Source: an uncultured Eubacteriales bacterium
GTDB lineage: Bacteria; Bacillota; Clostridia; Oscillospirales; CAG-272
Length of the DNA: 17,776 bases
Assembly: GCA_900321265.1 (NCBI GenBank)
Contig: ONVJ01000107.1
Location: 1-17,776 of the forward strand
Reading direction: 5' to 3'
In this document: piece by piece, positions 13,690 through 17,776 of the stretch
Layout: the number at the start of each line of letters is the position of its first letter
Position numbering within the stretch: the first letter of the stretch is position 1
Notes under the pieces: model-generated
Told to the model about the DNA's origin: nothing
Databases searched by the model: none
Seen by the model: only the letters and a program-made list of their open reading frames with translations
Program-made: the position numbers and the translations under genes

Positions 13690-14445
13690 TTAACCGGCGA
13701 GATATCTAGACAGAAACTCCCGCGTGCGCTGCTGCTCGGGAGCCCCGAAGATCTTCTCCGGGCTTCCCTCCTCGGCGATTACGCCGCCGTCCATGAATAT
13801 CACTCTCGACGAAACGTCGCGCGCGAAGGCCATCTCGTGAGTCACGACGATCATCGTAAAGCCCGATTCCGCCATCCGGCGCATGACCTCGAGCACCTCG
13901 CCGACCGTCTCGGGGTCGAGGGCGGATGTCGGCTCGTCGAAAAGGATTACCTCGGGTGACATGGCAAGCGTCCTTGCTATCGCCACACGCTGCTTTTGAC
14001 CGCCCGAGAGCTGAGCGGGACGCGCGTTGATATACCTGTCCATCCCGACCTTCGCGAGGTAGTCAAGAGCGATCTTCTCGGCCTCCTCTTTTTTTCTGCC
14101 TAAGACCTTTATCTGTCCGACGGTGCAGTTCTTCAGCACGTTCATATTGTTGAAGAGATTGAAGGACTGAAAGACCATTCCGACCTTGGCGCGGTAGCGG
14201 CTGATGTCGGTCTTTTTTTCTAGCACGCTTCTTCCGTTGAAGAGGATGTCACCGCCCGTCGGCGTCTCAAGAAGGTTTATGCATCTGAGCATCGTGCTCT
14301 TGCCCGAGCCCGATGAGCCTATGACGCTTACGACCTCGCCCTTTTCAACCGACAGCGATATGTCGTGAAGGACCTCGTTGTCTCCGAAGGATTTGCGCAG
14401 ATGCCTGACCTCGATCACCGGCGCGGAACTGCTCTGCACGTTCAT
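13690..14445 (-). CDS. Polar amino-acid ABC transporter ATP-binding protein (probable lysine)
   Basis: This is the cytoplasmic ATPase subunit of an amino-acid importer (GlnQ/HisP family, 251 residues). It has Walker A GSSGSGKST (43-51), the Q-loop in VFQSFNLF (91-98), the signature LSGGQKQRVAIAR (146-158), Walker B VILFDEPTSALDP (166-178) and the switch His in VVTHEM (His203). The segment VFQSFNLFNNMNVLKN is characteristic of the polar amino-acid class. The start codon overlaps the permease stop (ATGA), so translation is coupled. Lysine specificity is inferred only from the riboswitch in front of the operon. Confidence 0.96.
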   Translation of the reverse strand: MNVQSSSAPVIEVRHLRKSFGDNEVLHDISLSVEKGEVVSVIGSSGSGKSTMLRCINLLETPTGGDILFNGRSVLEKKTDISRYRAKVGMVFQSFNLFNNMNVLKNCTVGQIKVLGRKKEEAEKIALDYLAKVGMDRYINARPAQLSGGQKQRVAIARTLAMSPEVILFDEPTSALDPETVGEVLEVMRRMAESGFTMIVVTHEMAFARDVSSRVIFMDGGVIAEEGSPEKIFGAPEQQRTREFLSRYLAG

Positions 14446-15227
14446 ACCTGCGCCTCCCCTTCGCGCTCTCCGTCGACCCTGATCTCTGCATCCGGATCGC
14501 TCTGCGAGCCGCAGATCACGTAATTGGCGCTGCCCGACAGTTTCTTTTCAGCCCACCTGAGAAGCCTCGTGATCGTGTATGTCAGCACGAAATAAAGCAC
14601 GCAGACTACAAGATAGGTCTGGAAGGTCTTGAAATTCTGCCTTTTTATGACCGCGGCAAAGTAGTAGAGCTCGGTAACGCCGATGACGTTTAGTACAGAG
14701 GTGTCCTTGATGTTGATGACAAACTCGTTGCTGACAGACGGCAGGATATTGCGCATCAGCTGCGGGATTATGACATAAAGCATGAGCTGTGAGTGCCGCA
14801 TCCCGATGGCGAGAGCGCCTTCAGTCTGGCCCTTGTCGATCGATATGATGCCGCCGCGGACGATCTCAGCCATATAAGCTCCGGTATTGATCGATACGAT
14901 AATGATCCCCGAGGCGAGCAGCGGAAGCGTCTCGCCGTCGTTGGCGAAGGCGTATCCCCAGTATATGACCATCGCCTGGACCATCATAGGAGTGCCGCGG
15001 AAGATGTCGATGTAGATCATTATGATCCGGTTGATCACCTTCTGGATCACCCTGACAAAGCGGTGCCCCGACATCGGCGCGGTCCTGACGATTCCGGTCA
15101 GCAGCCCGATAAGCAGGCCGGCAAGGGTGCCGGTCACAGATATCAGCATTGTGTAGCCGATACCGGTGAGGAGCACCCGCCAGTAGTCTCTGAATATAAA
15201 GGCGACGTCTTTGAAGAATTCGATCAT
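14442..15227 (-). CDS. Polar amino-acid ABC transporter permease (probable lysine)
   Basis: This is the membrane subunit of the importer (HisM/GlnP family, 261 residues). Hydrophobic helices lie at about 21-47, 63-75, 81-94, 102-120, 176-194 and 202-222. FRGTP (76-80) is a hallmark of polar amino-acid permeases. The EAA-type loop that contacts the ATPase is EGALAIGMRHSQ followed by YVIIPQ (136-156). The C-terminal 35 residues are polar, acidic and probably cytoplasmic, longer than in most relatives. The gene starts 22 bp after the binding-protein stop. It is the only permease of the system, so the transporter presumably works as a homodimer. Confidence 0.95.
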   Translation of the reverse strand: MIEFFKDVAFIFRDYWRVLLTGIGYTMLISVTGTLAGLLIGLLTGIVRTAPMSGHRFVRVIQKVINRIIMIYIDIFRGTPMMVQAMVIYWGYAFANDGETLPLLASGIIIVSINTGAYMAEIVRGGIISIDKGQTEGALAIGMRHSQLMLYVIIPQLMRNILPSVSNEFVINIKDTSVLNVIGVTELYYFAAVIKRQNFKTFQTYLVVCVLYFVLTYTITRLLRWAEKKLSGSANYVICGSQSDPDAEIRVDGEREGEAQV

Positions 15228-15249
15228 TTTCGGAAATTACTTCCCCGTA

Positions 15250-16137
15250 TCAGTTCTTTTTGAAGATCACGACGAGGTTGGAGGAGTAGTAGACGCTTGA
15301 GAAGTCGACCTCCTGCGCTCTCTCCTCGGTCGGACTCATTCCGGCGATGATAGCGTCGACTGTCCCGGCCTGGACGGCGGGAAGCAGCGAATCCCACTCG
15401 ACGGCATAGATCTCAAGCTTCAGGCCGAGTTTGTCTGCGATATATTTCGCGATCTGCACGTCGTAGCCGTTGGCGTAGCTGCCGGCTCTGACAGTCCCGT
15501 TCTGGTCGTAGATCTCGACGGCTCCGGTGGACGGGGTGTTGAGATCGGTCCAGTTGAAGGGCTCGTAGGCGCACTCCATGGCGACCTTGAGCGTCCCGGT
15601 CGGATTTGCGGGAGTCTCGGAACTGATAGCAAGTGTTTCAACCTTCTGTCCGTTGGCGAGCTTGACCATCTGGTTCATGAGCTCGCTTCTCTGCTCTTCG
15701 GTGATCTCGGCGAGGACGGTGTTTATCTGCGAGACAAGTTCGGAGCCCTTCTTGAGAGCGACGGCGATTCCGACATCGGCGTCGGTGGCGGTAAAGCCGG
15801 TGTCGTTGTTCTTGAATTTCAGATAGTCAAGAGTCTCGTCGCCGAGGCAGACCGAGATGGCGGTGGGCTCTTCGGCGATGTAGCCGTCGATCGCTCCGCT
15901 CTTGAGGGCGGTGAGAAGATCGGCGAATTCGGGATATGTTGAGGATTTTACGTCTTTGATCTGCTCAAGCGCGTCGGCGTGGAAGGTCCCGGCCTGGGCG
16001 GCGATCTTGGCGCCTGCCAGATCGGCGAGGTTCTTGGCTCCGCTTATGTCCTTCTTCTGTACCGATCCGGTGCATCCGGCAAGACAGAGAGAGAGCGCCA
16101 TGACGAGCGCGAGAGTGAGAGTGAGAAGTCTTTTCAT
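15250..16137 (-). CDS. Amino-acid ABC transporter binding lipoprotein, apparently circularly permuted
   Basis: This is a solute-binding lipoprotein (295 residues) with a signal peptide and lipobox LAGC, lipidated Cys22. Its parts belong to the SBP_bac_3 family but in swapped order. Residues about 33-160 match what is normally the second part: NLADLAGAKIAAQAGT (36-51), LLTALKSGAIDGYIAEE (74-90), then VGIAVALKKGSELVSQIN (122-139) and a terminal helix. Residues 181-295 match the normal first part: LKVAMECAYEPFNW (183-196), GYDVQIAKYIADKLG (224-238), WDSLLPAVQAGTVDAIIAG (248-266), then ERAQEVDFSSVYY with the carboxylate-binding Arg, ending VVIFKKN. The new join is a Ser/Thr/Pro linker (about 162-181). 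In canonical proteins VVxxKK is followed by the DLxGKKIxxQxGT segment. The first gene behind the lysine riboswitch, its ligand is probably lysine. Confidence 0.9.
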   Translation of the reverse strand: MKRLLTLTLALVMALSLCLAGCTGSVQKKDISGAKNLADLAGAKIAAQAGTFHADALEQIKDVKSSTYPEFADLLTALKSGAIDGYIAEEPTAISVCLGDETLDYLKFKNNDTGFTATDADVGIAVALKKGSELVSQINTVLAEITEEQRSELMNQMVKLANGQKVETLAISSETPANPTGTLKVAMECAYEPFNWTDLNTPSTGAVEIYDQNGTVRAGSYANGYDVQIAKYIADKLGLKLEIYAVEWDSLLPAVQAGTVDAIIAGMSPTEERAQEVDFSSVYYSSNLVVIFKKN

Positions 16138-16177
16138 TGTATTTCTTCCTTTCAGAAATGAATAACAGATAAAGATA

Positions 16178-16204
16178 ATGCGGCGCGGGAATACCGCGCC
16201 GCAT
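16178..16204 (-). terminator. Riboswitch expression-platform hairpin
   Basis: An 11-bp perfect stem (16178-16188 with 16194-16204) and a 5-nt loop lie between the lysine aptamer and the binding-protein start, followed on the minus strand by the T-rich TTATCTTTATCTGTTATT. It is a plausible conditional terminator, although the T-run is interrupted. The ribosome binding site GAAAGGAAG lies further downstream and is not within the stem, which argues against simple translational control. Confidence 0.65.
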
Positions 16205-16231
16205 CATACAAACAAAGATCATATAATGACG

Positions 16232-16402
16232 ACCGGATAGCTCTCCACAAAGTTGTGACAGTCCGCAGGATATTGTCCTGCGTCCCAACCGGCGGGCCTT
16301 CCGAAGACCCTCGGTTTCGGCGGAAATCCCTTTGGGAGAAACTGATAACGACCCGGCGGTCTCGTTTTCCCCTACTTATGCTTTCCGCAGCCTCTATTCG
16401 AT
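16232..16402 (-). promoter_or_regulatory. Lysine riboswitch (L box) controlling the ABC importer operon
   Basis: The minus strand carries the full lysine aptamer. P1 is ATCGAATAG (16394-16402) with CTATCCGGT (16232-16240), one mismatch, followed by the conserved AGAGG. P2 has outer GCGGAAA/TTTCCGC (16320-16388) with the internal AGUA element and an inner AACGAGACC/GGTCGTT stem. GCCGAAA leads into P3 (16288-16315). P4 is GCAGGA/TCCTGC (16265-16281). ACTGTCA, P5 and the hallmark GGAGAGCTATC close the core. Loops of P2 (GCCG) and P3 (CGG) can pair, as in the known kissing contact. Lysine binding normally switches such genes off, so the importer should be made when lysine is scarce. Confidence 0.95.
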
Positions 16403-16411
16403 GTTGTTATT

Positions 16412-16440
16412 ATTATACAACCGATGATCGCTTTTGTCAA
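16412..16440 (-). promoter_or_regulatory. Near-consensus sigma-A promoter of the riboswitch operon
   Basis: TTGACA (16435-16440) and TATAAT (16412-16417), both perfect, are 17 bp apart on the minus strand. Transcription would start near 16405, a few nucleotides before the riboswitch P1 strand. An unregulated strong promoter fits control being exerted by the RNA. Confidence 0.92.
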
Positions 16441-16487
16441 CAAATAAATGAAATTCGGTCGCAAAAGACAAATGCAACAGTTCTTTT

Positions 16488-16832
16488 TCAGAAAAGGATC
16501 AGCGCGATGAAGCGGAGCGGTTCGTCGCCGTCGTTTCTGAGGCTGTGCTTCTCGCCGTCATTGCAGACGACGGTGTCGCCCGGACCGACTCTGACCTCGG
16601 TGCCGTTGTCGTTGTAGACACCGGTGCCCGAGAGAAAGTAAAATATCTCGTTGTCTCCGGTGTGGTAATGCTCGCCGATGCTGTTTCCGGGATCGATGAC
16701 CATGATGTTGAACAATCTTCCCTTTCCGTACATCTCGTCGGCGCCGTTGAGTATCTTGGTCATATGAGTCTCCCCGATGCCGTTTCTGATGCATTTCGAT
16801 TCGGTCAGGGCGTTCTCTTTTGATCTGTACAT
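16488..16832 (-). CDS. Single-domain cupin protein
   Basis: This is a small cupin_2-type barrel protein (114 residues). The metal site is visible: GEHYHTGDNEIFYFLSG gives His55, His57 and Glu62, and the second motif PGDTVVCNDGEKHS gives His96. Such proteins range from sugar-phosphate isomerases and dioxygenases to sensors; nothing here shows the substrate. I chose the ATG at 16832 because AAGGAAGGA lies 8 nt upstream. The ATG at 16862 is only 2 nt after a GGAGG that belongs to a hairpin. It lies downstream of the alcohol dehydrogenase on the same strand, and its stop is about 50 bp before the riboswitch promoter, with no obvious terminator. Confidence 0.88.
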   Translation of the reverse strand: MYRSKENALTESKCIRNGIGETHMTKILNGADEMYGKGRLFNIMVIDPGNSIGEHYHTGDNEIFYFLSGTGVYNDNGTEVRVGPGDTVVCNDGEKHSLRNDGDEPLRFIALILF

Positions 16833-16864
16833 GTCGGTTATCCTTCCTTTTGCAGTCTTCATTT

Positions 16865-16886
16865 CCTCCGGATCTGACTCCGGAGG
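16865..16886. terminator. 8-bp palindromic hairpin between dehydrogenase and cupin genes
   Basis: CCTCCGGA (16865-16872) and TCCGGAGG (16879-16886) pair over a 6-nt loop, directly abutting the dehydrogenase stop codon. No T-run follows on the minus strand, though TTATTTTAT follows on the plus strand. It may be a weak terminator or an RNA-processing/stability element between the two genes. Confidence 0.45.
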
Positions 16887-17776
16887 TTATTTTATAAAAT
16901 GATTCTTAAGTATCGCTTCGATAAAGTCTGTCCCCGGAGATCCGACCGTATTCTTCACCGATCCGGCGTTCTCCCATCTGGGAAGCGCTCTCCCGATCTC
17001 GTCTTTCGACATCGAGATCTCTTCGGCAGCCGATCCGGCAAGGCAGGCGGCAGCGAGAGCAGACAGTTCCTCAAAGCCGGTTCCCGATTCCAGAAAGAGC
17101 GCCGACGCGTATTCCGGACAGATCCCGAGTTCAAATCTCAGCAGATCCTCCATGAATACCGCGCAGGCAAATCCGTGCGGAAGCCCGCGGCTCTCGGTGA
17201 GGTAGTATCCGACGTTATGCGGAAAACATGTTCCCGTGACGGATATCGCGATGCCTCCGAGCAGCGAGCCGCTGTAGATGTCCGACCGCTCCGCAGGAGA
17301 GAGCTCCTTTCCAGCTGCCGCGGCGGAGAGCGGCCCGGTTATCTTCCGTATCCCCGATGCGGAAGCCGCACGGGAGAGATCCGTCGCCTTCTTTGAAAAC
17401 CAGCTCTCGACGCAGTGAGCGACGGCATCGATCCCTGTTGAAAGCGTGACTTCGAGGGGCATCGAATATGTGAATGAGGGATCCCCGAAGGCTAGAGATG
17501 CAAAGACTGCGTCGTCCCGGAAGCTGTGCTTTCTCCCCTTCGAATCGGTCAGTACCGATACCGAAGTCACTTCGCTCCCGGTTCCCGCGGTCGTCCCGAC
17601 AAGGATAACGGGAGCGGGTTCTGACGGCCAGGCGCGTGAATACAACTCATCCTCTCCGATCCCGGGGTTCGCGAGAAATACGGCGGCCGCCTTGGCTGCG
17701 TCGAGCGGAGAGCCCCCGCCGACTCCGATGACGGCCTCGGCTCCGAAAGCGGCTCCCGCCCTTCCGGCTTCGGCGC
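16887..17776 (-). CDS. Iron-containing alcohol dehydrogenase, partial (5' end outside window)
   Basis: This is a group III (Fe-dependent) alcohol dehydrogenase, open to the window edge; 295 C-terminal residues are present and no start is seen. The sequence at the edge contains AVIGVGGGSPLDAAKAAAV, the NAD-binding GGGSxxDxAK motif, so the true start lies roughly 80-100 codons upstream. Next comes TTAGTGSEVT, a family signature. Metal ligands are in GIDAVAHCVES (Asp and His) and in FPHNVGYYLTESRGLPHGFA (two His), the complete set. The enzymes reduce aldehydes or oxidise alcohols with NAD(P). The substrate cannot be told from this part; propanediol, butanol or lactaldehyde type enzymes all fit. 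A TTG at 17645 is internal and not the start. A hairpin separates it from the cupin gene. Confidence 0.93.
   Translation of the reverse strand, partial: AEAGRAGAAFGAEAVIGVGGGSPLDAAKAAAVFLANPGIGEDELYSRAWPSEPAPVILVGTTAGTGSEVTSVSVLTDSKGRKHSFRDDAVFASLAFGDPSFTYSMPLEVTLSTGIDAVAHCVESWFSKKATDLSRAASASGIRKITGPLSAAAAGKELSPAERSDIYSGSLLGGIAISVTGTCFPHNVGYYLTESRGLPHGFACAVFMEDLLRFELGICPEYASALFLESGTGFEELSALAAACLAGSAAEEISMSKDEIGRALPRWENAGSVKNTVGSPGTDFIEAILKNHFIK

Noticed and set aside
14793..15263. A 156-codon plus-strand frame opposite the permease, rich in His and Asp.
   Set aside because: It is complementary to transmembrane codons of the permease, and its His/Asp richness is a by-product of that.
16255..16617. 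A 120-codon plus-strand frame spanning the riboswitch and promoter region.
   Set aside because: The region is explained by the lysine riboswitch and promoter on the minus strand, and by the cupin 3' end.

Overview
The window looks like a chromosomal segment of a GC-rich member of the Bacillota, most likely an uncultivated gut- or rumen-type clostridium. The reasons are clear AAGGA/GGAGG-type ribosome binding sites, sigma-A-like promoters, the ffh-rpsP-khpA order, a short cobalamin-dependent MetH without a reactivation domain, a lysine riboswitch in front of an amino-acid ABC transporter, and a lipoprotein with a Thr/Pro tether. I see no rRNA, tRNA, CRISPR array, phage gene or insertion sequence. 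The taxonomic call is inference.

Layout. At 69-1936 (+) a translation/secretion cluster, ffh-rpsP-khpA, ends at an elaborate intrinsic terminator (1965-2042) instead of continuing into rimM-trmD-rplS. At 2150-4292 (+), behind its own promoter, come glycerol kinase and a YhhN/TMEM86-type membrane protein (lysoplasmalogenase family). A long perfect hairpin (4317-4355) separates them from a convergent lipoprotein gene (4372-5853, -) that carries five PEVTTQ-type repeats and a duplicated extracytoplasmic domain. From 11570 down to 5998 (-) lies a metabolic block: metF and metH (methyl-group transfer from folate to homocysteine), a small heavy-metal-associated protein, and dxs, whose start overlaps the metal-protein stop codon. 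A 450-bp divergent region holds a promoter for metF and one for a phosphomannomutase-like HAD protein (12022-12726, +), which ends at a bidirectional terminator.

The most interesting part is 12800-16440 (-). A near-consensus promoter and a well-formed lysine riboswitch precede an ABC importer operon: substrate-binding lipoprotein, permease, ATPase, and then a PHP-family phosphoesterase with no terminator between. The riboswitch identifies the importer as a probable lysine transporter. Its binding protein appears circularly permuted: the segment that is normally second in SBP_bac_3 proteins comes first, directly after the lipobox, and the normally N-terminal segment comes last. Beyond it lie a single-domain cupin (16488-16832, -) and the 3' part of an iron-containing alcohol dehydrogenase cut by the window edge (16887-17776, -).

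How the genes work together: metF with metH form a one-carbon/methionine module; glpK with the YhhN protein may both touch glycerol-derived lipids; the riboswitch operon forms a lysine-responsive uptake unit. The other genes look like ordinary housekeeping neighbours.
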